A stretch of DNA of 35,953 nt from Chryseolinea sp. (lineage in GTDB: Bacteria > Bacteroidota > Bacteroidia > Cytophagales > Cyclobacteriaceae). A program made the translations under genes and the position numbers. Shown one piece after another: positions 16,294 to 23,889 of the stretch. Position 1 is the stretch's first letter. Each line of letters starts with the position of its first letter. The DNA lies in the NCBI GenBank assembly GCA_025923195.1, contig JAICGJ010000042.1:1-35953 (forward strand). The letters are read 5' to 3'. The notes below the pieces were generated by a model. It worked only from the letters and a program-made list of their open reading frames with translations, was not told the DNA's origin and ran no database searches.

Positions 16294-17623
16294 TTTCGAA
16301 AGGTAATATCCACGTTTTGTGTTGAAAGGAATCTTCCTGAAGGGCCAGGTCCGTAAGGGGATCTACGAGGGGCCTTCCCAAGCGACCATTTAATACGACG
16401 TAAGAATCAACGAATACCTGAGGTGACTGCCACCCTTGTTTAGAAAAATGATCTCGAAGGATGTGCGCATATTGAAGGAGCATGTCGGGCTGGGTCGCGA
16501 CCATTTTTTCCTGTAAGGGCGTAAGAAACTCACGGTTATCAATCGCTGTTATTTTTCCTGTAGCATCCTTAACCACGAATTCGGCGTGTCCGGATTTCTC
16601 CATAAGCATTACGCGCCATGAGAAACGGTAGCCTTCTTCTGTCCAGAACAATTCATCAGGATAGAATAAATAACGGAACGGCAAGGCAATCTGAACGACA
16701 AAAAAGACGGTAAATAACCCCTTCAGAATTTTTCCGTTCGCAGGAGTGTGATCAAAAGTTTTGCGAACGACTATCAATGATTTTAACCCGCCGATCCAAG
16801 ATGTGATCTTATCCAGGATCTTTTGATGAAATTCTGTGGAAAAGAATATCAACGCAGTAGCGATCATAATGTAGGGGAACATCCCAATGGGAAACAGCAC
16901 CGCTGTGAGGACGTGGAAAATGATGACTGCGCCATAGGCAAAAATCCGAGTCGATCGCCTTAGCAATAGAAACGGAATGCTCAAATCATAAAGGCAACCC
17001 AGCCAGCTGAATGCATAAGCCACCCACACATGCTTAAACAGTGAACCAACGACAGGAAGATCATTCTTTGATGGGAGCCAGATACGCAACGGTTGTGCGT
17101 GTAGTAGCCACTCGCTATTGACCTTTGCCAAACCGGCAAATATATATATCAGGCAAACGTACAACTTAACTGCGTCCAGACACCATTTGGGGATTGTATC
17201 AGCTAATATGGATTTTTTTCGATAAGCGTCTGCCGAAAAATAAACATGCGCCGGGAGAAATATCATCATCAGGCAAACCATGCTGATGAAATAATAATGA
17301 TTCAGGTAAGTGCTTTTATCAATCAGTTCGATGTAGGTAAAACTTACAAACAAAGCAATACTGGATACCCTGTAAAATAATCCCACTGCGAAAAGGAAAG
17401 CGGAAAGTCCACAGATAGCAAAGAGTATGTAGATGTATTGCCCGGGAGGAGTAATAAATTCAAATCCATAAAAGGAAAAAAAATATTTCGGAGCTATGTA
17501 AAGTTCATGGATCCACCCTTTTGTCCAAAACCTTACTATGCTTAAAAAAAGCAACATTCCCAGGGCTATCCTGAAAACCGCCAGAGGCGCTGCTGATGTT
17601 GTTTTTTTAAAGTAGTCCCTCAC
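16274..17623 (-). CDS. Vitamin K-dependent gamma-carboxylase homologue (HTTM + lumenal-type domain)
   Basis: A 449-residue polytopic membrane protein. The membrane part (about 12-320) is the HTTM domain shared with vertebrate gamma-glutamyl carboxylase (GGCX). From memory of human GGCX, IAGVKKLDADW aligns with FAGLAKVNSEW here, placing K167 at the catalytic base K218. NNHSY aligns with LNHYY, placing H109 at H160, and FSIGMFSYVML aligns with FPIGMFPYIMI. The C-terminal soluble part (330-445: YRFSWRVMLMEK, QPDMLLQYAHILRD, SPQVFVDSYVVLNGR, then D-P) also matches GGCX beyond HTTM. So this is a full-length homologue rather than a bare HTTM protein. It lies between an imelysin-like lipoprotein (17-bp gap) and the TonB receptor (20-bp overlap). 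The reaction and substrate in bacteria are unknown. Confidence 0.88.
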   Translation of the reverse strand: MRDYFKKTTSAAPLAVFRIALGMLLFLSIVRFWTKGWIHELYIAPKYFFSFYGFEFITPPGQYIYILFAICGLSAFLFAVGLFYRVSSIALFVSFTYIELIDKSTYLNHYYFISMVCLMMIFLPAHVYFSADAYRKKSILADTIPKWCLDAVKLYVCLIYIFAGLAKVNSEWLLHAQPLRIWLPSKNDLPVVGSLFKHVWVAYAFSWLGCLYDLSIPFLLLRRSTRIFAYGAVIIFHVLTAVLFPIGMFPYIMIATALIFFSTEFHQKILDKITSWIGGLKSLIVVRKTFDHTPANGKILKGLFTVFFVVQIALPFRYLFYPDELFWTEEGYRFSWRVMLMEKSGHAEFVVKDATGKITAIDNREFLTPLQEKMVATQPDMLLQYAHILRDHFSKQGWQSPQVFVDSYVVLNGRLGRPLVDPLTDLALQEDSFQHKTWILPFENEIKGL

Positions 17624-17639
17624 TTGCTATTGCTTAAAA

Positions 17640-18782
17640 TTAATCACCATCGTTATCTGTATATGTAATGGTTATGCTCATCGCAGAGGTCATGTCGACT
17701 TTAAGGTATCGTACTGCCATCTGCAGGCTGGTATAAGCATCAACCATAGCCTGATTATTCGTTTCGATTTGTTCATAAAAATCCGGCGACAATTGATCGA
17801 GCTTTCCGTTAATGGTTGTGAACTGGTTCGTTATAATAGTGGAGAGCAGCGTTCCTGAATTTGGATCCTTGGCATCCAATCCATTCAAATAAGATTTAAA
17901 GGAAGGGCCTTCAGCTCCGTTAGCAGCGCTCTTGCCGTTGAAGAAATCTATAGCTGCCTGGTGCGCGGTCTTTGCAAGGGTACGGGAGATATCGCGTTTG
18001 TAAAATGCTTCCACTTTATCAGGAAATGTCGGACCAACTGTTGTTCCAATCACCCCTGCCGGGATTCCTATTTTGCCTGAACGGATATAACGTTCATAAT
18101 GGAGAACATATGCATTCACAACGGCACCCATAGACGACCCAATATCAAGTCCGGTTTCGGAAATAAATGTATCGCGGTATGCTCCATTCCATTCTGCCAT
18201 TACGCTTTCCAGGAGTGTATTCATTCTTAAAACAATTTTGTCGACATAGGCCAACGCCTTAGCAGCGTTCGGATCTGACGTATAGTAGGCCACAATTGAT
18301 TCATCATCGGCAGCGATACCGTTTAGCAAGTAATCCAACGCCGGGAATCCTTGTCGAGGATAGGATGCAGGTAACGCAAGATTTACGGATGGATCATTGA
18401 TATTCGATGTAATTCCGGCTACATCCGCGGGGTAAATGTTAAAGAAATTCCGAAGGGTATACTTGTCGGCGGCACCAAACTCAAACAGCTCCACTTTTTG
18501 CCATTCCGTGTAGGCTTCGATCCATGCATTTCTGAATTCAACGAGACTGGCATCATCAGGTGAGCCAGTAAATGAATTCGATTTTTCGACCATCACGTCA
18601 AGCTTGGTCTTAAAATTAGTATAAGAAGGTATGAGGATGTTATCAACCCAGTGTTTTAGTATCTCCTCGCGATCGGTGTCACCATCTACTGGTGACGGTT
18701 CGTCGTCACTGCCCCCACATGCGCTAAGTACCAACAGTAAAAAACAGACACAAAAATTCTTATAATGCTTCGAGAATACCAT
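17640..18782 (-). CDS. Imelysin-like (IrpA/M75 family) lipoprotein
   Basis: A 380-residue lipoprotein, lipobox LVLSAC with Cys22, followed by G-G-S-D-D-E-P, an acidic stretch of the kind that sends Bacteroidota lipoproteins to the cell surface. The body is helical, with the imelysin pattern W-I-E-A-Y-T-E-W-Q-K-V-E-L-F-E-F-G and a long C-terminal helix pair. The family motif GxHxxE reads G-F-P-A-L-D-Y here (residues 145-151), so the histidine is proline and the glutamate is aspartate. Imelysin-family proteins are iron-regulated and thought to bind metal or heme at that motif. It follows the DUF4856 gene by 66 bp and leads into the gamma-carboxylase-like gene by 16 bp. Confidence 0.88.
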   Translation of the reverse strand: MVFSKHYKNFCVCFLLLVLSACGGSDDEPSPVDGDTDREEILKHWVDNILIPSYTNFKTKLDVMVEKSNSFTGSPDDASLVEFRNAWIEAYTEWQKVELFEFGAADKYTLRNFFNIYPADVAGITSNINDPSVNLALPASYPRQGFPALDYLLNGIAADDESIVAYYTSDPNAAKALAYVDKIVLRMNTLLESVMAEWNGAYRDTFISETGLDIGSSMGAVVNAYVLHYERYIRSGKIGIPAGVIGTTVGPTFPDKVEAFYKRDISRTLAKTAHQAAIDFFNGKSAANGAEGPSFKSYLNGLDAKDPNSGTLLSTIITNQFTTINGKLDQLSPDFYEQIETNNQAMVDAYTSLQMAVRYLKVDMTSAMSITITYTDNDGD

Positions 18783-18848
18783 ATTTAATAAGTGTCAAAT
18801 GGATTGACGGCTAAATTGCCGACAATCCATTCAGATTCTATGCTGAAA

Positions 18849-20024
18849 TTATTGGAGATTAAACTTCGTTTTGATCGCATCCGAGGCAGTATTGATCTTC
18901 GTTACATCCAAATCCCAGAAACCATTATCGGAACCTATCAAACCGTCCAAGATCGATTGAGAAAATGTAGCGTCTGCATTGTGCAAGGTTGCAAACCGGA
19001 GCGAGTAAATAAATCCTAACCCCTCACCTATTGCATGGGCGCGGGCGGCATCAGTAGTACCGGTTTTCCATTTTTCCAAATAGCCAAGCGCTGCCGAAGC
19101 AATTGCTTTTTCGAATTCCGTTCGAATGAAAGTTGCTTGTGTCTGCAGCTCTGCCATGTCGTTGTTCACGATGGCAGCCCTGCCCTTGATGAACGCGGGA
19201 TAAATGTTGGCATAATTGGCCTTGTTATATTCCCATATATAAGAGCCAGCCCCAAATTCCACAGAATTTCTGTTGGCGTCGGTGGCTCCCGCTAAATAAA
19301 TTGGGTTAAGTGTCAACAAGCCATAGGCTTCATCCCAGTTGTGCTCTAAAGCTGTGTAATTCTCATTGGCAACCACAGAATGATTATCAGCACTGAGTCC
19401 TGTATTCATTAAGACATTGCTGATATAGTCTAGTTGAAGAGCACCTATCAATGACTTCTGGATGATCTGCGCGATTTCGATACCCTTTTCATTAACGAGG
19501 TACGTGCCTAGTTTGCCTGCCTCCCCCTGAGATGCAGTGTTATTAACGAAATGACTGATCTCCTCAATCTCCACAAAGTACTCTTCAATATTTGTTCGAA
19601 CCACTTCAGCTTCACTAGCGGGTCGAGAGGACGCGACGACGTCCCTCAACTGGACCTCAGAAGCATTAAGCTCCGCACCAACAACGTTAATGGTGGATGT
19701 GGAAATATCAGAAAACGGATCACCAATATTTGAAAACATATTAGTGAGAACCGGAGCGTCGATATGTGCATTCGCCGTGATCGAAGATGTTGAATAATAA
19801 TTAAGCGCCTGGAACATCTTGTGTCTCTGATTTCCCTCCGTCAGGTCCACAGTTGTGTTACCCTCCGCATCCAGGAACAAGTCCGTGTACGGTGTTCCGG
19901 CGTCAAGCGTGCTATAGTCAATGGGTGTTCGGAGATGTGATTGGTCATCGTCATCATCGCAGGATAGAAAAGCGACAGCCATTATTCCGACGAGGACATT
20001 TGTTGGATTAAATAATCTTTGCAT
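18849..20024 (-). CDS. DUF4856 surface lipoprotein
   Basis: A 391-residue lipoprotein, lipobox VAFLSC with Cys22, then five aspartates (C-D-D-D-D-D-Q), a strong surface-export type signal. The mature start T-P-I-D-Y-S-T-L-D-A-G-T-P-Y and the helical body (N-Y-Y-S-T-S, H-N-W-D-E-A-Y-G-L-L, A-I-G-E-G-L-G-F-I-Y-S-L-R-F) fit DUF4856, a family commonly found beside imelysin genes. Function is not established; a helical, acidic surface protein next to a TonB receptor suggests metal or ligand capture. First gene of the six-gene operon. Its start is preceded by a TATCTTTG -7 box and a Fur-like palindrome. Confidence 0.85.
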   Translation of the reverse strand: MQRLFNPTNVLVGIMAVAFLSCDDDDDQSHLRTPIDYSTLDAGTPYTDLFLDAEGNTTVDLTEGNQRHKMFQALNYYSTSSITANAHIDAPVLTNMFSNIGDPFSDISTSTINVVGAELNASEVQLRDVVASSRPASEAEVVRTNIEEYFVEIEEISHFVNNTASQGEAGKLGTYLVNEKGIEIAQIIQKSLIGALQLDYISNVLMNTGLSADNHSVVANENYTALEHNWDEAYGLLTLNPIYLAGATDANRNSVEFGAGSYIWEYNKANYANIYPAFIKGRAAIVNNDMAELQTQATFIRTEFEKAIASAALGYLEKWKTGTTDAARAHAIGEGLGFIYSLRFATLHNADATFSQSILDGLIGSDNGFWDLDVTKINTASDAIKTKFNLQ

Positions 20025-20047
20025 TGAACTGTGCGTTAGTACGGCTG

Positions 20048-20055
20048 CAAAGATA
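20048..20055 (-). promoter_or_regulatory. -7 promoter box of the iron operon
   Basis: The minus-strand octamer TATCTTTG is an exact match to the Bacteroidota TAnnTTTG element, 23 bp before the DUF4856 start. TTTTG lies 15 nt further upstream, a shorter than usual spacing. The box directly abuts the palindrome at 20056-20078, so a bound repressor would block it. Confidence 0.6.
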
Positions 20056-20090
20056 TTATTTAGACCAATTCAAAATAAGCTTATTTAGAA
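20056..20090 (-). promoter_or_regulatory. Fur-box-like overlapping palindromes
   Basis: TTATTTAGA (20056-20064) and TCAAAATAA (20070-20078) form a 9-5-9 inverted repeat with one mismatch. A second palindrome shares its right arm: TTCAAAATAA (20069-20078) against TTATTTAGAA (20081-20090), also one mismatch. Overlapping AT-rich arms of this type, with TTTAGA-N5-TCTAAA symmetry, resemble iron-responsive (Fur) sites. The position over the promoter of a TonB/imelysin operon fits repression by Fur. The regulator itself is not in the window. Confidence 0.6.
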
Positions 20091-20147
20091 TTTTTATAAA
20101 TAATTTTGTGAGTAAACGTAACGTTCAGAATTTCAAATAATTACATA

Positions 20148-20564
20148 CTACCCGTATAGCTGTTTTGTGTATTGTACGGAACGGCTAACCAATTCCTCCA
20201 ACACTTTCATATCGATATCCGACAGTCTCTTTACATAAAGACATGACTTGCCAGCTTTGTGCTTCCCAAGCTTTTTCAACAATGCCTCCTGCCCGGAAAA
20301 TCCAGCCAATACATATAGACTAAAATTTGGTCTTCGCGGGGAAAAGCCTGTGATACACATATCCCCCTCATGGCCGCTTTTGTATTTGTAATGATATTTT
20401 CCAAACCCCACGATTGATGGCCCCCACATTTTAGGGTTCGAGCCTGTAACCTTTTTCATGAGCTTAATCAGCTCGTAACAGTCGTCGCGTACTTCTTCAT
20501 CCGCTACTTGGTCTATGAATTCTTTTACGGATTGATCGGTGGGTTTCGTTTTAAGTTCTGCCAT
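20148..20564 (-). CDS. DUF1801 (YdhG-like) protein
   Basis: A 138-residue cytosolic protein. It has the family beginning V-K-E-F-I-D-Q-V-A-D-E-E-V-R-D-D-C-Y-E-L-I-K-L-M-K, a M-W-G-P-S-I-V-G-F-G-K-Y-H-Y-K-Y core, and a C-terminal K-S-C-L-Y-V-K-R-L-S-D-I-D segment. DUF1801 proteins share the fold of frataxin-like YdhG; a possible iron link has been suggested for that fold but is not proven for this family. The gene lies just upstream of the Fur-regulated operon on the same strand, but the intervening promoter indicates a separate unit. Confidence 0.85.
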   Translation of the reverse strand: MAELKTKPTDQSVKEFIDQVADEEVRDDCYELIKLMKKVTGSNPKMWGPSIVGFGKYHYKYKSGHEGDMCITGFSPRRPNFSLYVLAGFSGQEALLKKLGKHKAGKSCLYVKRLSDIDMKVLEELVSRSVQYTKQLYG

Positions 20565-20581
20565 AATATCGAGTTATCAAC

Positions 20582-20589
20582 CAAATGTA
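20582..20589 (-). promoter_or_regulatory. Candidate -7 box for the DUF1801 gene
   Basis: TACATTTG on the minus strand matches TAnnTTTG and sits 17 bp before the DUF1801 start. A TTG lies 16 nt upstream of it. The leader would be only about 10 nt long. Confidence 0.4.
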
Positions 20590-20651
20590 AAGAGCATTAC
20601 TATTTCAATCCACTTTACTGGTCCCGCAGGACCGGGAAAAGTTTCATCAAA

Positions 20652-21152
20652 CTAATTCACTTTGTAGATCAAGCCCGATAACAGCAACATCAGCGCGATC
20701 GCGTTCGCGATAGTCCTGGCCGCGTGAAGCCTATTCCAGGGAACCTCGAAGGCTAACCTCTTCAGATTGATTTCCTCGAACGTTGCCTTCCCAATATCAA
20801 AAGTTTCGAGTCCATTGTTCAAGGGTACGTTCCCTAAAATGGTTATGCCAAACACGCCCACGATGTAGACCAGCGACGCGGATAAAACGAGATAACATGA
20901 AGAGTCTAATCCAATACCGATGTAATAGAGGCCCGTTGTCAACGGTGCCATCACCAGAGACCCCAAAAAACTGAGGAAAAACAACGGGTTTAAAATGGCC
21001 TTGTTAATAGATTTCATAGCCTTCAGATATTCGGTATTCGAGAGTTGGCTTAATCCAGGATTCACCGAACATGAGTAAGAATAAAAGAGCCCCGCGATTA
21101 ACGCCATCAAAAAGGCGGAAATCAATAGCGATATTTTTATGACCAGATCCAT
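20652..21152 (-). CDS. DUF1772 membrane protein
   Basis: A 166-residue membrane protein with four predicted helices: residues 5-27 (ISLLISAFLMALIAGLFYSY), about 55-78, 83-108 and 145-163. It carries the DUF1772 pattern L-I-A-G-L-F-Y-S-Y-S-C-S-V-N-P-G-L-S near the N-terminus, the I-L-G-N-V-P-L-N-N-G-L segment in the middle, and W-N-R-L-H-A-A-R-T at the C-terminus. The family includes anthrone-oxygenase-like proteins, but most members are uncharacterised. It is a lone gene 87 bp upstream of the DUF1801 gene. Confidence 0.85.
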   Translation of the reverse strand: MDLVIKISLLISAFLMALIAGLFYSYSCSVNPGLSQLSNTEYLKAMKSINKAILNPLFFLSFLGSLVMAPLTTGLYYIGIGLDSSCYLVLSASLVYIVGVFGITILGNVPLNNGLETFDIGKATFEEINLKRLAFEVPWNRLHAARTIANAIALMLLLSGLIYKVN

Positions 21153-21432
21153 TTTGGTTTTTTATATTGCGCGATTCAAGAAAGTTCTCCCCAGTTTTTG
21201 CATGCGTAAATTTCAGGTCTTGAATTATTTCATCATTCGGCAAATTTATTCTCGAGGTAGAATAGATAATAGAATGAACCCGTCAAATGGCACGCGCGGG
21301 AATGGACATCGGCATTTTCCAGTTTAAATTGTAAATCCTCCGAATATCCCGAAATTATTTTTTACAGGAGGTGTCCAACAACTCACTATTCATTTGTTAA
21401 TAGGAGGAATATTCACCACTAAAACAATAGTT

Positions 21433-22002
21433 ATGAGAAAACTAAGCGTTTTTAATTTCCTGACCCTGAACGGATATTATAAAGGACCCGCAGAGGACAT
21501 TAGCTGGCACAAGCACGGCGAGGAGGAGGGCGAATTTGCGGCCGAGGGTGCCCAAACTGAAAGTGTCCTTCTTTATGGTCGCAAAACTTATGAGATGATG
21601 GCGAGTTTCTGGCCAACGCCTGAAGGCAAGAAATTCAATCCGGCTGTCGCAGAAGGAATGAATAATTCAGAAAAGATTGTGTTTTCGAAAACGCTAAAAA
21701 CTGCATCGTGGCAGAATACCCGAATCATAAAGGATAATATTGTGGAGGAGATAAAGAAACTGAAGAACACTCCAGGCAAAGATATGACCATGCTTGGAAG
21801 CGGGTCCATCCTAACGCAGTTCGCTGACGCAGCCTTAATAGATGTCTTTCAGTTCATGGTGGACCCGGTTGCCTTAGGAGAAGGCACACCTCTGTTTCAG
21901 GGTCTGACTAAGCCCCTCAGTCTTACGCTTACAGGCTCAAAGCAATTTAAGTCGGGCGTAGTCCTTCTTAATTACGAGCCTGAAAAGCAGAATCGACAGT
22001 AA
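21433..22002 (+). CDS. Dihydrofolate-reductase-like (RibD C-terminal domain) protein
   Basis: A 189-residue cytosolic protein from ATG 21433 (MRKLSVFNFLTLNGYYKG); an upstream in-frame TTG would add 13 unconserved residues. The R-K-L-S-V-F-N-F-L-T-L-N-G-Y-Y start, L-L-Y-G-R-K-T-Y-E-M-M segment, M-L-G-S-G-S-I-L-T-Q-F and V-D-P-V-A-L-G-E-G-T-P-L-F are the hallmarks of the small RibD_C/DHFR-like reductases. These bind NADPH; physiological substrates are mostly unknown and it is not a true folate DHFR. It is followed after 11 bp by a DGPF protein and then by an ECF42-like sigma factor, a common association. Confidence 0.9.
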   Translation: MRKLSVFNFLTLNGYYKGPAEDISWHKHGEEEGEFAAEGAQTESVLLYGRKTYEMMASFWPTPEGKKFNPAVAEGMNNSEKIVFSKTLKTASWQNTRIIKDNIVEEIKKLKNTPGKDMTMLGSGSILTQFADAALIDVFQFMVDPVALGEGTPLFQGLTKPLSLTLTGSKQFKSGVVLLNYEPEKQNRQ

Positions 22003-22013
22003 ATTCTAACTAA

Positions 22014-22367
22014 ATGGAAGAATACTTAATCCTCATGCGGCTCGATCTCATTACCAAGGAGGCTCAGCCATCTCCCGAGCAAATGCAGGAGTATATGAAA
22101 ATCTATAATGACTGGGTGGGAAGTATTGCCGCCCAGAACAGATACATTGGCGGCAAAGGCCTTTCCACTGAAGGCAAGGTGATAAGATCAAAAGATATGA
22201 TCACAGATGGTCCTTATGCGGAAATCAAGGAATCGCTGGCTGGATTCATCATGATTAAGGCAAGAGACCTTGATGATGCCGTAAATATTGCAAAGGGCTG
22301 CCCGATATTGGAGGGAGATAACAGTGTTGAGGTAAGAAAGGTAGTGGCGGTGCACGGGGAAGGTTAA
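22014..22367 (+). CDS. DGPF/YciI-family protein
   Basis: A 117-residue cytosolic protein. It has the YCII/DGPF layout: N-terminal strand E-Y-L-I-L-M-R-L-D, helix S-P-E-Q-M-Q-E-Y-M-K-I-Y-N-D-W, the family D-G-P-F motif as I-T-D-G-P-Y-A-E-I-K-E-S-L-A-G-F-I-M-I, and C-terminal C-P-I-L-E-G-D-N-S-V-E-V-R. The fold is a ferredoxin-like dimer with a putative catalytic His-Asp in relatives; no reaction is established here. DGPF genes typically sit beside ECF42 sigma factors, as this one does. Confidence 0.9.
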   Translation: MEEYLILMRLDLITKEAQPSPEQMQEYMKIYNDWVGSIAAQNRYIGGKGLSTEGKVIRSKDMITDGPYAEIKESLAGFIMIKARDLDDAVNIAKGCPILEGDNSVEVRKVVAVHGEG

Positions 22368-22405
22368 TAGCTAATAGTTAGTTATTAGTTAGTAGTTACT
22401 AGTTG
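22366..22405. repeat. Degenerate TAGTTA/TTAGTA tract
   Basis: Just after the DGPF stop there is a run of overlapping TAGTTA, TTATTAG and TAGTAGTT units, about 40 bp in all. It is low-complexity and could be slipped-strand or repeat-derived DNA. No function can be assigned. Confidence 0.5.
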
Positions 22406-22484
22406 GCCGTAGATGACAGACTTTCTCCGCAAGTACCATCTTTTGCGGGTTCAGTTCTGGAATGGTAAATAATAATATCCGATC

Positions 22485-23717
22485 ATGAACCCAGGGGAAC
22501 TCATCCCACACTTATTCAGGACGGAATACAGGAAGATAGTTTCTGTTTTAGGTAGGAGGTTTGGATTTGAGCACCTGGAAATGGCCGAAGATATTACCAG
22601 TGAGACATTCCTAACCGCGACACAGTCATGGGGTCTGGAAGGAATTCCAGAAAATCCAACGGCCTGGTTATATCGGGTTGCTAAAAACAAGGCGAAAAAT
22701 TTTCTACAAAGACAAAAGCTCTTCGAAACCAGGATTGCAGAAGAACTAAGAATCTCAGATGCCATTGTCGAAAGGGAAATCGACTTGTCGCCCCAAAACA
22801 TCATTGATAGCCAGTTGCATATGATGTTCGCAATTTGTCATCCCTCCCTGTCGCAGGAGGCGCAAATCGGACTCGCCCTTCGCATTCTCTGCGGGTTCGG
22901 AATTGATGAGATAGCCAATGCATTTTTAACCAGTAAAGAAACTATTAATAAAAGGCTGCTCAGGGCGAAGCAAAAGCTCCGGGACGAGAGAATTGAAACT
23001 GACGTCATCATCACTCAAATTGAGCAGCGGCTCGAAGCTGTCTTGAGGACGATTTACCTCCTCTTCAACGAAGGTTATTACTCGATTAACCAGAATAGTA
23101 CTCTTCGCAGAGATCTTTGTCTTGAAGCGATGAGGTTGTGCACGATGCTTGTTGAGTATGACCTTACTAATAAAGGGCAGGCGAACGCACTGCTCGCTCT
23201 GATGTGCTTTCACTTTTCCCGGTTTGATGCGCGCGTCTCCAAAAGGGGAGAAATCATTTTGTATGAAGATCAGGACCCTTCTTTGTGGAATACGGATCTG
23301 ATTAGCAAAGGTGGATACTTTCTAAAACAGGCTGCTGGTGGAAAAGAGGTTTCCAAATATCACCTAGAGGCCGCCATTGCTTTTTGGAATACACAGAAGT
23401 CGGATTCAAAAGAAAAATGGGAAAGGATTCTACAGCTCTATAATCACCTGTTACAATTGGAGTATTCACCCGTTGCGGCACTAAATCGGACCTACGCGCT
23501 ATCAAAAGCTAGCGGCAAACGCCATGCGCTGATCGAGGCAGAAAAGCTGGACTTGAAGGGAAACCAATTCTACCACGCGCTTCTGGGTGAGTTGTATACC
23601 GGCATCGACAATACAAAAGCGCTGACAAACCTGGAAAAAGCAATATGCCTTGCAAAGACGCCAGCCGATAAACAAGCACTGCAAAAAAAGGTCGATAAAA
23701 TCAGGGCTGATACGTAG
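22485..23717 (+). CDS. ECF42-like RNA polymerase sigma factor with C-terminal TPR-like extension
   Basis: A 410-residue sigma factor. Sigma region 2 (about 10-80: I-V-S-V-L-G-R-R-F-G-F-E-H-L-E-M-A-E-D-I-T-S-E-T-F) and region 4 (about 110-165: L-R-I-L-C-G-F-G-I-D-E-I-A-N-A-F-L-T-S, then T-I-N-K-R-L-L-R-A-K) are followed by a long helical domain. That domain (L-L-F-N-E-G-Y-Y, A-L-L-A-L-M-C-F-H-F-S-R-F-D-A-R, Y-H-L-E-A-A-I-A-F-W) is the DUF6596/TPR-like extension of group ECF42. This group has no anti-sigma factor and usually controls a neighbouring DGPF gene; here the reductase and DGPF genes lie directly upstream. No signal is known. Confidence 0.92.
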   Translation: MNPGELIPHLFRTEYRKIVSVLGRRFGFEHLEMAEDITSETFLTATQSWGLEGIPENPTAWLYRVAKNKAKNFLQRQKLFETRIAEELRISDAIVEREIDLSPQNIIDSQLHMMFAICHPSLSQEAQIGLALRILCGFGIDEIANAFLTSKETINKRLLRAKQKLRDERIETDVIITQIEQRLEAVLRTIYLLFNEGYYSINQNSTLRRDLCLEAMRLCTMLVEYDLTNKGQANALLALMCFHFSRFDARVSKRGEIILYEDQDPSLWNTDLISKGGYFLKQAAGGKEVSKYHLEAAIAFWNTQKSDSKEKWERILQLYNHLLQLEYSPVAALNRTYALSKASGKRHALIEAEKLDLKGNQFYHALLGELYTGIDNTKALTNLEKAICLAKTPADKQALQKKVDKIRADT

Positions 23718-23889
23718 CTCATCGCACAATGATTCACGATCACTGTAACCAATTTTTTGACTTATCGGCAAGAAACTATCTGAGCCTTTTTCTAAAATTT
23801 GCCTCGCCTATCCGATAACCTGGACAGCGGATATAGAACACGTCACGGTTTATGTGTATCTTCGCCGAAGCAGAGGTTGCAATTCTTGA

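Noticed and set aside
22366-22405. CRISPR-like or tandem repeat array
   Set aside because: No spacer structure; units are short, degenerate and overlapping.
22427-22448. CCGCAA/TTGCGG hairpin before the sigma factor as terminator
   Set aside because: Six base pairs, 10-base loop, no T-run.
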